In this document: piece by piece, positions 8,419 to 20,610 of the stretch | How positions within the stretch are numbered: the stretch's first letter is position 1 | Layout of the letters: each line of letters starts with the position of its first letter | Assembly (NCBI GenBank): GCA_003952965.2 | Contig: CM025854.1 | Span: forward strand, 19,700,111-19,764,110 | Direction of reading: 5' to 3' | Origin: Morella rubra | Taxonomy: Eukaryota; Streptophyta; Magnoliopsida; Fagales; Myricaceae | DNA length: 64,000 bases | Translations under genes and position numbers: made by a program | Notes under the pieces: generated by a model | Seen by the model: only the letters and a program-made list of their open reading frames with translations | What the model was told of the DNA's origin: nothing | Database searches by the model: none

Positions 8419-11126
8419 ATGGAGGAGGAAGATGTAGTAATAGTGGGAGCAGGTATAGCTGGTTTGGCAACAGCGGTAGCCCTGAAGAGACTAGGGGTTC
8501 GAGCCTTGGTATTAGAGAAAGCGGAAGGACTAAGAACTACAGGTTCAGCCTTGGGTCTTTCCCCAAACGCTTGGTTCGCCCTTGATGCTCTCGGCGTAGC
8601 TCACAAGCTGGTCACCGCTTATGCCCCTTGCAGAAAGTAACGTCGGACCCTATTTCATTTTAGAAATTTATGTGTATTGATTTCATTTGTTATATGTTGT
8701 AAATTCCTGAGTGGATATACCTCTTCTATTGCGTCGGTTCATGCGCCATAAACTAAACTTGCTCGATCACTCTGCATTAGTTTCAACCGATAGGGCATGG
8801 GGAGAACAACTCTTCTAATGACATCTAATAGTACCATTTGAACTTTCTCTTTTCTACAACAGGGGACTCGTAACAGATATCCAGACTGGCGCAATTCAAG
8901 AGGTCTCTCATGCCAAATTTGACACGTATGCTACATAAAGTTCATATTTATGTTTTTATTACACATTTTATTGCACACAAATTATACTTTACTCCTAAAC
9001 TGTTATCCATTTTATACTATTCAACCTTGAAACATTATGCTCTGAATTATGAATATATATTTTTTGTCCACTCTACCTTGATATTTCGTCATTAAGATTA
9101 ACTCACTTTATGTTGACCCCATTATTCGTCCACTAATTTTCCTCTGTTTTTAGATTTTCCGTTCATGGCCATTTATTTCGAACTTAAATACCTCTGGTGA
9201 TGCAGGGGTGGACAGAATGTTTTTCCACCCATGTAGATGTTAATGGGAACGTAGCACTAATAAAAAGTCGTTGTCCTTTATGTTTGTCTTCTCTACCACC
9301 ACATTTTAAAAGTGTGGACTGGTGTTATGATCCACCATTAATGCAAACCGTATCAAATTGGTGAGTTATTGTCTCAGAAAGAAATAAACTAAAAACTACC
9401 CATGGTGATGCAGGGGTGGACATGCATTAAGAGTGTTACATCGTAAGGCTTTGCTGGAAGCTCTGGCAGAAGAATTGCCAATTGACACCATCCGTTTCTC
9501 TTCCAAGCTCAAGTCCGTTGGAAACCAAGCACAAGAAGGCTCATCCTGTGCTGTCATTCATATGGATGATGGAGCTAGCATCAAAGCAAAGGTACATTGG
9601 AACGAAATCTAATACACAGATGTTGCAGTCCAGTTCTCAATACATATTACTATTACGACTCTATAATTTTAGTAGAAAGTGTTCTAGAGTTGACATGCTT
9701 CGATTTCAAACTTTCTTTTATCTTCTGCATCTTTTTTTCTTTTCTTTTTTTAAGTTTTATCGTTCTGCATCTTACAGGCTCTGATAGGATGTGATGGACT
9801 GCACTCTGTGGTAGCACAATGGTTAGGACTCAGGCCGCCAGTCAATTCAGGCCGATGGGCTGTGCGTGGTTTAGCCGTATTTCCTGAAGGTCATGGGATG
9901 AATCTTGAATTCCGACAATTTGTAACTGCTGGAAAAAGGGCTGCTTTTGTTCCGCTCAATGATAAAGAGCTCTACTGGTTTCTAGGCTGCAATTTCTCCT
10001 TTAAAGGTTAAGCTTTTTTCCTCGCCTTGTCTTATATTTTCAGTTGTACTGTCAGAGGTTTTGAATTTTCAATCCCTTGTGAGCTCCTGTAGTTGAGTTA
10101 CTATCTGAATATTTCTTTATCATAACGTAGGATAATCTGCTTAATAAAACATGAAGCCGCCTATCCTGGCAAGATTTGAATTCAAATTAACCTGCCTCTT
10201 CTGTTTACAGTAGTTGCCATTTTTTTTAGCCTCTTGACCGTTGTTAATCTTACAATTTTATTGTTTGGTAAGTAATTAGAGAGTTTATGAACCAATGTGG
10301 AAAAACCTCCATCCTGATGATAGAGTACAGATAATCAGGTCAAGAAGGCTACTCCTCCTTTACAGGATATTTACTGGATACCAATAGAAGGGCAGACCAA
10401 CAATTGGTTAAATTGCAACTTTATAGCTACTTTGCAGTTCTAAAACTAAAAATAGTGACGCTGATGGATTGATGGGCCACTTTAATTTTACACCCCGGCC
10501 TGCAGGAGTCTGTCACTTACAGAAGTGGAATTTTTTTTGTCATTCCAGGTGAGGACATTGCACATGACCCTGAGCTTCTAAAAAGAGAAGTTACTGATAA
10601 CTTTGCCAAGGAATTTCCCCAGTTGTACTTGACGGTCGTCCAGCATTCAGATCTTTCAACAATCACATGGACTCGGCTGATGTTTAGGCTTCCGTGGGAC
10701 ATCATATTTGGAAACTTGAGCAATGGGAATGTTACGGTGGCAGGTGATGCCATGCATCCTATGACACCAGACATGGGACAAGGTGGCTGCTCAGCTTTGG
10801 AAGATGCTGTTGTTTTAGGCAGGCACATTGGGGACTCAATTATCCGAAATGCAAGACTTGTGGCAGGAGATCAGATGGCCGGTGCCTTGAAAAGATATGC
10901 CGAGGAAAGGAGGTGGCGTGCTGCTGGCTTAATCACGGGCTCGTATCTCTCCGGGTGGTTTCAACAAGAAGGGTCTGGATGGTTGAAGAAATTCCTTAGG
11001 GATGTGGTATTCTATAGGCTTCTTTACTCTGTAATATTCGGTGCTAGACGTTTTGATTGTGGGAAACTGCCCTGTGTTCCATCGAACAATCCTGAATTGG
11101 AGAACAACCAAAGTAAGATTGACTAA
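8419..11126 (+). CDS. FAD-dependent monooxygenase, MO2-like (gene A), intact
   Basis: Five exons: 8419-8636, 8863-8925, 9414-9591, 9778-10006, 10549-11126. Together they give 1266 nt, 421 residues and stop TAA, with GT-AG introns throughout. It is a class A flavoprotein hydroxylase of the plant MO1/MO2 family, expected to bind FAD and use NAD(P)H and O2; the substrate is unknown. N-terminal Rossmann motif VIVGAGIAG has its glycines at 10, 12 and 15. The DG motif reads IGCDGLHS (D159-G160). The GD motif is GDAMHPMTPDMGQGG from G295. Length fits the family (about 400-430). There is no signal peptide. The start is fixed by a (GA)n leader and by agreement with paralogues B, D and E. Intron 2 contains a duplicated pseudo-acceptor (GATGCAGGGGTGGACA near 9203) upstream of the real one. 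Only A and E are uninterrupted in this array. Confidence 0.92.
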
Positions 11127-11679
11127 CTAGCTAGAACGCCGGCTCAAGTGGATTCGATTGGATATGCCTTTCGTTTCTTCATATACGGATTTTCATTGAA
11201 GGTTACTTAACCAATGGTACTCTTTGGGTTCGATGGATCTGCTTCCCCTTTCAATGCAGCCTTCACGACCTTTGGAAAATATGTTGCCCATCCTACTGTT
11301 TGTGTTGTATGACAACTCTTGATGAGTATTTTCATTTTCCATTTGATTGGTTCGTGAAAGCAACATTAATTTCCATAGATTGCAAATGGTATAGCCTATA
11401 GATAAAGCCTTATTTGTACTGACTGTAAATCTTCGTATTTGAGCACAAAACAAACGAATAACAATCGAACAAAAGTTCCTGTAGGAGCTTTGTTCTGTCC
11501 CATGTTAGAATCAAATGTCTCTCCCTTGGTGTTATTGGAGACGGCCAATGGAATTAATATGGTGGCTATTCAAAAAGTTCCTTCACCAGGGGCTAAAAGG
11601 TTAGCAAATAGCAACTCAATTGAAAAAGAAGACAAAAGAAAATAACAGAGATATTTTTGTGATGGGTTCCTAGCCTTCT
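11127..11679 (+). other. Gene A 3' flank, no gene seen
   Basis: AT-rich flank of gene A with a likely 3' UTR. I see no supported coding sequence. The sequence ends at the junction (TGAGCGTATG, from about 11680) where the duplicated array module begins. Confidence 0.5.
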
Positions 11680-12129
11680 TGAGCGTATGATTCAAGTATT
11701 TGACAATCAGTGATCCGTCAATCTTAGGGCCTAGGCCCATTTTTTGTTACTCCTGCGACTATTTATATGATGGGTGGGTGGGATTCGTGAGAATGACGTT
11801 TGAGGAATGCCGACTTTCGTGTGGCTCGCTTCTTTTTCTTTCTTTTTGTTTTTTTTCATTTAAATTTCCCCTTCTCTTAGCAAGAGTAAATTAGATCATT
11901 TCTCATGTCAATCCTTTACGAGCACAATAAAACTATGTCATTTCATATCATCGTCTTATATGATCCTTAAGAGATCCTCAGGAGAGGATGGTAACTTCTG
12001 TGTACATGCAAGGGAGGTTTCCCCACAACCCGCCCCCCTCTTTGTTGTTTGAAAAGTGGGGGCAGCACCGAGGAGAGGAAGGATTTTTTTGTTCCATCTT
12101 GTTATTTTTTTTAAGCTTCCTTATCAATA
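11680..12129 (+). repeat. Duplicated array module, copy 2 (left part)
   Basis: From TGAGCGTATGATTCAAGTAT to AAGCTTCCTTATCAATA this is collinear with 34061-34487. From AGAGTAAATTAG onwards it also matches 4479-5544. The copy is interrupted at 12129/12130 by the non-autonomous element and resumes at 18604. No gene is present. Confidence 0.8.
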
Positions 12130-12640
12130 GGGCTGTGCATAAGCGGTGGCAATGGCAGTTATGCCCTCCACCGCCACCGCTACCACTATGGGTGGTTGTC
12201 CAAAAATGGATATTGCCTCCGCCACCGTGAAGGGAGGAAACCGGCACCTAACGGTGGCAGTCTCGGTTACTGCCCCTACATCGGAGATGACAAAAAAATA
12301 GATACCAAATCTAAATTCAAATCTATAATCAATACGAATCAAAATCAAATATGTAATTAAAACCAAATCGAAATCCACTCTGTAATCAATACGAAATCCA
12401 AATCCAAATTCAAATTCAAAAAAATTTATAAATCTGAAATCTAAACCAAATCCTAAACAACCTAAAAAAAATTTCAAAATTGTAAATTGCAACCAAATCT
12501 ACAAAAAAAATTCCAAAATTGCAACTCCTATAATCAATACCAAATCGCAAGAAAATCTCCACATATTTGAAAAGCTTTCCAAATATCAATCAAATAAAAA
12601 AAACCTAAATAAAAAATTTCCTCAAACCCAGCAAATCTCG

Positions 12641-13310
12641 AAATATAATATCAAATCGCAAGGAAATTGGGGGGAGAGAGAGAGCAATAGTTGATAGAGT
12701 TGCTGGGGAAGAGAGAGCTAAAGAGAGTTGTGGTCGTTGCTTACTAGCTGCTGCAAAGAGGCAAAGAGGGAGTGCGTACTATGCGCCTTGTGACTAAAGG
12801 AGAGAGGCAGAGCTGCCTGCTGAGTGATCTAGAGACGGAGAAAGAGGTAGGGTTAGGTTTAAAATCACTAAAAGAAACAATGTCGTTTTATTATGTATAT
12901 TTAATTTTTTTTTTTTTTTTTTAAAAAAAGTGGTGAAGCGGTGAAACCACCCAGTAGTGAGTGGTTTCATTGCCACCAGCAAAACGCAAATATAATATCA
13001 AATCGCAAGAAAAATAGGAGGGGGAGAGGGGGGGGAGAGAGAGAGAACGATAGTCGATAGAGTTGCTGGGAAGAGAGAGCTAAAGAGAGTTGTGGCCATT
13101 GCTTGCTAGCTGCTGCAAAGAGGGAGTACGTATTGTGTGCCGTGTGACTGAAGGAGAGAGGCAGAGTTGACTGCTAAGTGATTGAGAGACGGAGAAAGAG
13201 GTAGGGTTAGGTTAGGTTTAAAATCACTAAAAGAAACGATGCCGTTTTGTTATGTGTATTTTAAAAAAAAGAAGTGGTCAAGCGGTGAAATCGCCCAGCG
13301 GTTTCACCGC
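12641..13310 (+). repeat. Tandem duplication (period ~347 bp) inside element copy a
   Basis: Unit 1 (12641-12987) and unit 2 (12988-13310) both begin AAATATAATATCAAATCGCA. They run through GTTGCTGGG, GAGAGCTAAAGAGAGTTGTG and TAAAATCACTAAAAGAAAC to a GCGGTGAAA box. Copy b at 34488-35535 has one unit, so the duplication arose only in copy a. Confidence 0.8.
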
Positions 13311-14195
13311 TATTAGTGCATTTTGTATTGGCATAATTCCATGTCAAAATATGTCTTAATCGAGTTGTATTTTGGTCTCACATTTGTTCAAGAGTCAGAG
13401 TTGATAGTCTGTCCAAAGTCTTCATCACGTTTGACCTGCATTCGACAAGCGCTCGAGCGACCTTTGAAAAATATCAGACAGAGTCACAGCGTTTGACCAG
13501 CGCTCGACCCACGCTCGAGCGACTTCCGGCGAATTTCAAAAATTGCTAAATTTTTGGATTTTCATTTTGAAAACTTGTGAAACCCTACTAGGTTTCGGGT
13601 AGGCCGCCTAAAATTATTGAGGCCTCTATTGAGCATACTTGTGCCTCCTTCCTTGAGAGAAAAACCGAGAAGATTTGTGCTTCAACATTGATGAGTTTTT
13701 CTCTATTCTTTCTCCAAATATCTCTGTAACCTTCATGGTGTTGAAGGTGTGCTGAAGAACAAGGTTTGTTCGTGAAGAATCCATAAGAAGATCCTCAAAG
13801 GTCTGAGGGGAATGCCGCACGGAGCGGGTCTAAGCAGGGAGGCTTAGATTATTACATCAGGGTTGTCAGAGTCAAGCAACTGGGGTTGCCCGTGTCTGAA
13901 TCACTGTTTGTAAGGTTTTCTTCTTAGTGGATTCTAGGTGGCTGCTAGCCCGAGTGGTTTTTCCTTTGAATGGTATTTCAAAGGTTTTCCACTTCGTCAC
14001 CAAATCCTTGTCTCTTTGTGTGATTGAAGTTTGTTTTAATTTTCCGCTGCTTATTTGTTGATTGAGTTGATTATTATGCATATCTAGGCTGAACAATTTT
14101 AGAACATGTTTTAAAATTGTTATTGATTTGTTAATTAGAGGGAAAACACGTATTCACCCCTCTAAGTGTTATTAGGGTCTAAACCGGATTTTTCA
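13311..14195 (+). repeat. Left LTR of the gag-only element
   Basis: An 885-bp repeat ending GATTTTTCA directly before the primer-binding site. It begins TATTAGTG where its partner begins TGTTAGTG. It is homologous to the solo LTRs at 29016-30012 and 42148-43102 and the fragment at 39504-40277. Confidence 0.88.
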
Positions 14196-14238
14196 ATTGG
14201 TATCAGAGCCTAAACTCGGTCCTTGACCCTTAGTCTAG

Positions 14239-16103
14239 ATGAATCAAAGTCAGTCTTTGTCTGTGCCTCCATATTTTGATGGAAGCAATTATGCATACTG
14301 GAAAGTTGCATGAAACCTTTTTGAAATCTCTTGATGAACAAGTTTGGAGTTCTTGTGTTAAAGGGTGGTCGCCCTCTTCTAGGTTGAAGGTGTTAAAACA
14401 CCTAAAGATATTGGTAACTGGACTATTAATGAATCAAGTGAATGTAATTGGAATAGCAAAGGTTTACATTCTATTTTTATAGCTGTGTCTGCTAATGAGT
14501 TTAAACGAATTTCCATGTGTGAAACTTCTAAGGAAGCTTGGAGATTTTAGAGACTACTCATGAAGGTACAAGACCGTTAAAAACTGAAGCTTCAGATGTT
14601 AACCACAAAGTTTGAAGAAATTCGAATGAAGGAAGATGAGACGTTTGATGAGTTCTATGCAAAGCTAAATGACATAGTTAACTCAAGTTACAACCTAGGA
14701 GAGAAGATACAAGAAAGTAGAATTGTGAGAAAAGTTATGAGATCTCTTCCTGAAAGATTCAGACCCAAAGTTACAGCAATTGAGGAAAGTAAAGACCTGG
14801 ACACGATGAAGATTGAAGAACTAGTTGGGTCTCTGCAAACTTATGAACAGACATTGCCTCAGCCTAAGAAGAACAAGTCTATCGCCTTGAGATCTAGTAA
14901 AGAAGAAGTCTGTTCTGAGTCAGATGAATCTCTAGATGATGAGAACTTCAGTGTTCTAGTCAAAAAATTCAGAAAGTTTTTGAGATCAAAGGATGATCAA
15001 AGAAGATTTAATAAAAGTGCTGAAAAGAATCATGGTAGCTCCAGTGGTTTAGAAAGGAGAAGAGAGATAAGCACATTGCTAATGAGTCCAAGAATAAAAA
15101 ATTGACTTGTTTTTGAGTGTCAAGGATTTGGTCATGTCAGATCAGAGTGCCCAACATATCTTAAGTCGAAAGGAAAAGCTATGAATGCTTCACTGAGTGA
15201 CGACGAATCAAATTCCAGCAGTGATGAAGAAGAACAGGTAAATTTTATGGCTTTTATGTCTAGTACTGATAATTGTGATTTGCAGGATATTAACTCTGAA
15301 ACAGAGACATCAGAGGATGAATCTGATGCTGAAGAAAGCTTGCAAGAGGTGTATGACAAACTCTTTAGGGAAAGCCTGAAACTACACAAGGTAAATAAAA
15401 GGACCCTAGAGAAACTTCATGAGACTCAACTTGAAAGGGATAACCTCACTATCACGCTTGAAGAATACATCAAGTTGTCTGATGACTTGAAACTGAAGAA
15501 CTTGGCCCTTGAAGCTGAAGTCAAAGACTTAGAGTGCAAACTAGAGAAATCTAATGCTCAACTTCAACAATTCTCTAGTGGGTCTAAAAAGCTTGACCAC
15601 ATGTTAAGCCTGGGAGCAACACCTGGAAATATGAAAGGTTTGGGATACAACGAGTCGAGTGGTGCATCAACTTCAAATACTGTCTTCGTTCCGGCATCAT
15701 TGCCAGTCAAACAAGCAGAAATTAAAGCTCCTCAGAGAAAGGTGAGTGAAGGTAAAAAGACTAACTCTTCGTCCATGAATACTCATTCTCATATTGTTCC
15801 ACCTAAAACACACACTTCACATCGGTTTGTTCCTACTTGTCATTTTTGTGAAAAATAGGTCACATCAGACCTAATTGTTTTAAATTGAGAGCACAAGAGC
15901 ACACACATAGTAACCCTTTCTGCAGCACTGAGCATACGAATCTTGAAAACCAAATCAAGGTTCTCACTAAGCACACCATGATTATAAATGCAAAGTTGGA
16001 GAACTTGACCAAACAATCAACATATGTCAAGAAGATTTGGGTGAAAAAGGATGAAAACCTATTAGCCAACATGAAGGCTATTGGTACATGTTCTTCTCCT
16101 TGA
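14239..16103 (+). pseudogene. Decayed gag of the gag-only LTR element
   Basis: Gag-like polyprotein starting MNQSQSLSVPPYFDGSNYAYW at 14239. This is the usual opening of Copia gag (FDGxNYxxW). The frame shifts near 14310 and resumes as FDEFYAKLNDIVNSSYNLGE in the UBN2-like gag domain, which is open from 14596 to a TGA at 15103. A CCHC zinc knuckle CFECQGFGHVRSECP follows in another frame near 15110-15150. Then comes an acidic, coiled-coil-like region (15181-15858) and a second knuckle-like CHFCEK / GHIRPNC split by a frame break near 15857. At least three breaks mean no full Gag can be made from this copy. Confidence 0.8.
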
Positions 16104-17560
16104 GTATTTTTTGTTCTTGCTTGCATTAGCTTAGGTTGCATTTATATTTTTTTTTAAATTTATTCTTGTGTGTTTGCTTATCTTGTGAGTTCATGTTCTT
16201 TTAATAATAATAAAAAAATTGATGATTGTTGTGTGCCTTTTGTCAGCACATTTGGTAATTGGCCTGATTGACATACTTGAGATTTTCGAGCATGATCTTT
16301 TACATACTTTCTCAATTTATGTCTGGATTATAATATGATTTGAGAGTCATGCCTATTGTCTCTTTTTGGTATTAGCTGACATGATTTTCAAATGTATTTT
16401 TGCATACCCAATCACAGTGCACACTGAATATGGTTAGATGAGGCTTGACCGCATGTGTGAGTTTTGGGTCTGCAACCACAAGTGAAAGAGATCATGTTCA
16501 TCAGATTGAATTGACCTTTGACTAGCTGACCTTATTCATTGCCCCTCTCAGAGTCATAGGCTCCAAAAGATTATCTCTACTTCAAAAGAAGTTGTTACTA
16601 TTCTAGAAAAGAAAAGAAAAAAAAAAAAAAAGCAAAAGCAAAAGATGCAACATATTTAGGGGGAGAAAAACAAGCAACAAAGTTGCATACTCAGGTCCTA
16701 GTGGCATTGGGTTTGACTTTCATCAGGTGTGATATGTCTCTCTTTTCACTCATGGTTTCATTTGGCTAGCTTTGACCTCCCTCACAAAATTAAGGTCTTA
16801 AGCCTCTCTGATTGTGTTTCGTATTTCACACACGTATGCAGTTCACATTTTTTAATTATTGATGTTAAAACCGTTTAGAGACGTGTGGCATACAATCAAT
16901 GAATATTATTTTCCATGATCATACAATGAGCTTGTATTGATTTTCCATGCTCTTGAGAATTTTGGTTATGTCTCTTAGTTCCATGAATTTTGTGCTAATT
17001 TTTGGCATTTGATCATTTGCTCTTTTCAATAATTTTTTCTTATTTCATTATCAAATTGTGTGTTGTCTTTCTTATTCACCTCTTCCTTTGTGCATTGTTG
17101 TTGGTTTTGATTGATTGTGCCTTGTTATGCCTTTAATTTATCTTATTTGTGATATGCAATTCTTATGTCGGTTGATGCTCATTTTCATGTTTGCATGCAT
17201 TTTATTTCATCAATGAGCGGTGGCATTTTGTTTCCCTTTGTCCATTCGTGACAAAAAGGGGGAGGATGAATAACTAATAGATTAAGGGGGAGCAATGTAT
17301 GAATAACTGGGAGCTAAGGGGGAGCAATGTTTTGTTCTGTACTTCATTTGCAATTCTATATATATGTTTGTTCTCTATGCTTTCACTTGGTCTTTGAGAT
17401 TATGTTTTCAGGTAACAGATTCAAAGACTCTTGAACACGTCTTTTAGGTCATAGGGTTGATATTCATGTAAATAGATCATTGCTTTGGTGATTGCAAAGA
17501 TCTATGTTTTGTTTATTTTATATATGTGGGTTTTGTCATGGAATTGTCAAAGGGGAAGTT
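16104..17560 (+). other. Non-coding interior of the gag-only element
   Basis: Between gag and the right LTR I see no enzyme domain. The region is T-rich, with an (A)n/AAAGCAAAAG tract near 16610-16650, a GGGGGAGAAA string and three GGGGGAG tracts (17260-17330). In related autonomous elements this position would hold pol. Confidence 0.6.
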
Positions 17561-18475
17561 TGTTAGTGCATTTTGTATTGGCATAATTCCGTGTCAAAAT
17601 ATGTCTTAATCGAGTTTTATATTTGGTCTCCACATTTGTTCAAGAGTTAGAGTTGATGGTCTGTCCAAAGTCTTCATCGCGTTTAACCTGCGTTCGACAA
17701 ACGCTCAAGCCCTTTGAAAAAATCAACAGAGTCACAGCGTTTGACCAGCATTTGACAAACAACACATAGCGTTTGACCAGCGCTCGACCCAGCGCTCGAG
17801 CGACTTCCGGCGAATTTCAAAAATTCCTAAATTTTTGGAATTTCTTTTGAAATTGGAAACCCTACTAGGTTTCGGGTAGGCCGTCCTAAAGATTATTGAG
17901 GCCTCCATTGAGCATACTTGTGCCTCCTTCCTTGAGAGAAAAACCGAAAAGATTTGTGCTTCAACATTGATGAGTTTTTCTCTATTCTTTCTCCAAATAT
18001 CTCTGTAACCTTCATGGTGTTGAAGGCGTGCTGAAGAACAAGGTTTGTTCATGAAGAATCCATAAGAAGATCCTCAAAGGTCTGAGGGGAATGCCGCACG
18101 GAGCGGGTCTAAGTAGGGAGGCTTAGATTATTACATCAGGGTTGTCAGAGTCAAGCAACTGGAGTTGCCCGTGTCTGAATCACTGTTTGTAAGGTTTTCT
18201 TCTTAGTGGATTCTAGGTGGCTGCTAGCCCGGAGTGGTTTTTCCTTTGAATGTATTTCAAAGGTTTTCCACTTCGTCACCAAATCCTTGTCTCTTTGTGT
18301 GATTGAAGTTTGTTTTAATTTTCCGCTGCTTATTTGTTGATTGAGTTGATTATTATGCATATCTAGGCTGAACAATTTTAGAACATGTTTTAAAATTGTT
18401 ATTGATTTGTTAATTAGAGGGAAAACACGTATTCACCCCTTCTAAGTGTTATTAGGGTCTAAACCAGATTTTTCA
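17561..18475 (+). repeat. Right LTR of the gag-only element
   Basis: A 915-bp partner of 13311-14195, starting TGTTAGTGCATTTTG and ending GATTTTTCA. The two differ by several small indels (for example a 30-bp insertion near 17745 containing a second GCGTTTGACCAGC), so the insertion is not very recent. Confidence 0.88.
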
Positions 18476-18603
18476 ACAGCCATCAGCAAAATCACCGCTA
18501 AAAGGGGATTCTGTTTATTGTCAACAGTGCCGCTAGGCGCCAGTGAACGGTGCCGGTTAACCTGCACACCCCCGATACTGGTGATCAAGCCTACTTATAA
18601 ATA

Positions 18604-20610
18604 AAAAATAGAGTAAATTATAAATCCCTACAACCTACCACCATATTGGTAAAAATATCTTTAAATTATCACTCATTGTAACTAAGCCTCTAAATTCATG
18701 TTTCTATTGCGATTCCATCTCCAAATCCAGTGAAGTCATTAACACATAGAGTTCTTGTTGCACGTGTCCTTCTCATATTGTTAAAAATATAATTATGCTC
18801 TCATTTGCAGTGTTATGCCCTAGATACTAAGGGTGAGGGACTCATGTAGGTCACATGGGATTGAAACCATTTGAGTTAACACCTTTTTTTGAGTCTGGGG
18901 ATGGAATCTCAACAAAAACATTGATTTTGGGTAAATTATAATGAGTTATAGTTTATAGATACTTTTGAGAATAAGGTGGTAGTTCAAGTTCAGTCTAGAC
19001 TCAGCCCAATCTAGCCTAGTTTAGTTCTGGCTATCATCCAGTGGTAGTTTCAACGACACTCTGGCCGACTTTTGTTTATATTTTCTTGAGCCTTCCGATG
19101 CCTTATTTGACTTCATTCCAGTGAACTACCAATCTTTCTTTGCCTTTTCTAGCCGTCATCTGCCGCCACGGTCCACTTTTTGATTTTCTTCACCCATTTC
19201 CAGCGACCATCCACCACTTTTCAGTTCACTTTCGGTGACCGTTTGCCACCATCCAACGTCTTTTCAGCTATCTTTTGACGACTTTCTAATGCTAAATTTT
19301 TTTCCCTCGGGGCAATTTTTTTACAAGTTCAAACTCAACGTTTATACACTTTGAGTTTGTGGGGGAGTATTAGACTCCCACATTGCTTTAGCAATGTAGG
19401 CTCTTATAATTGAGAGCGTATAAATAAAGCTCTATTGTAATCTCATCGTTGCACCAGTGAGTATATTGTGCCTCATGGACTGAGCTTTTCTACAGTGGAT
19501 ATAAGTCAATGAATTGAACCAAACTCCATTCACAGCGTCATCTACATTAAAATCAAGCTTTTATAGACACAGATAGAAATTATGGGCCTTGTGGCACAGT
19601 TGTGTGGGGTCTTTATGGCCATTTGGACTTAGCCATGTAAGGTCGTTTGTTGTATGGCCCTTTGGGGCTTAAATGTTGTTGTAATGAGCTTTATGCTCTT
19701 ATTATTAGTAACCGTCCTTGGAGGTATGTTTGCACTTAACCCTCTTATGAAATGTAATTCACTATTGCCAAGGAAAAAAAATATCATTTTTTGTCCTTCA
19801 ATTTTACATCAGTTTCATAATAGGTCATTGAGTTTTAAAACTAAAAAGTTAAGTCCATGAGTTCTATACCGTTTTCATATTAGATCATTTTGGGTTCTTT
19901 AAAAAAAAAAGGCCTCTGATAGCTCTATGTCCAGTCTACTAACGACATAAGGTTCGTCTTTGCAAAAATTCAACTTAGCTGCCCACATGACTCTCTCACC
20001 TGTTTGATAAGTGAAAAATAATGCGTGAGAGCTGACGGAGGACCGCTTTTTTAAGAGTCGAAAACTTAAGGACTAAAATTTTAATTTGAAAAGCTAAAGA
20101 CCTATAATGAAAACAGTACAAAACGTAAGGACTAAAATTATTTTCAAAATTTTGGCCTCAAATTAAAAAAATAGAAAGAATCATTTTGAGCCCTCTAACT
20201 AACAGTTCAATTGCAAATAGGGGTATAAACTATTGCATTTGACATATTGAGCCCACGAACTACCAAATTTCATCAATTTCCACTCCTAAAAAAGATCCAA
20301 CGATATTCTAACTTATGCAACGTGTGTTGTGAATGGACCACGTGGCACGATTTTAAAACTTAAATTTTATATTAAGGTGCAATTTGATTAATTGTGAAAA
20401 TTAAAGGTCTTAGCATGTCAAAATTGATGGTTTAGACTCCTATTTGAAATTGAATTATCTCTCTCTATCAAATTATTCTTTTTCATTATAATATTTATTC
20501 AAATCTTATATCTCTACACTTTTTTCACAAGCTACCATAAACTATTTAAATTTTTGCACTCAAACACAAGAGTTTCCAAGTTGGATGAATTTTTTTCACC
20601 TCTGCGTCTC
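18604..20610 (+). repeat. Duplicated array module, copy 2 (right part)
   Basis: Collinear with 35544-37455, and its first ~600 bp also match 5545-6130. It includes a Copia-like 3' end near 19360: GTTTGTGGGGGAGTATTAGACTCCC resembles a polypurine tract plus LTR start. A TATAAATAAAGC box and LTR-like sequence follow to about 19560. An interval at about 19780-20150 is present in a different form in the other copy (36700-37010). No gene is supported. Confidence 0.6.

Larger units (their letters stand above)
13311..18475 (+). mobile_element. Gag-only LTR retrotransposon (TR-GAG type, Copia-like)
   Basis: Left LTR 13311-14195 and right LTR 17561-18475 both read (TG/TA)TTAGTGCATTTTG to GATTTTTCA. 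The flanking pentamers ACCGC (13306-13310) and ACAGC (18476-18480) differ at one base. The primer-binding site TGGTATCAGAGC (14198-14209) sits 2 bp after the left LTR and matches initiator Met-tRNA, as in most plant Copia elements. A polypurine tract AAAGGGGAAG precedes the right LTR. Only gag is present; no protease, integrase, RT or RNase H is recognisable between 16100 and 17560. GGGGGAG-rich tracts near 17260-17330 resemble the internal 3' region of SIRE-type Copia. The size and gag-only content fit the published TR-GAG class of non-autonomous elements. Confidence 0.85.
12130..18595 (+). mobile_element. Non-autonomous element with 8-bp TSD, copy a, split by an LTR element
   Basis: Flanked by TATCAATA (12122-12129) and TATAAATA (18596-18603), an 8-bp target duplication with one mismatch. 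It starts GGGCTGTGCATAAGC and ends GGTGATCAAGCCTACT. The same element without the nested insertion lies at 34488-35535, and module copy 1 has the empty target TATAAATA at 5537-5544. It is non-coding, with runs of AATC/CAAAT-rich sequence and a GAGA-rich 3' half. An 8-bp TSD and a TAGGGCTGTGCA-like left end suggest hAT, but the two ends are not clearly inverted copies of each other. Bases 13311-18475 are a later insertion. Confidence 0.7.

Noticed and set aside
11978..12492. Open frames of 80-122 residues on both strands
   Set aside because: They arise from CACC/GCC-rich and AATC-rich repeat sequence in the non-autonomous element; no family resemblance.
19360..19560. Complete Copia element in the module copies
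   Set aside because: Only a polypurine-tract/LTR-start-like junction and one LTR-like stretch are visible; no second LTR, primer site or coding part.
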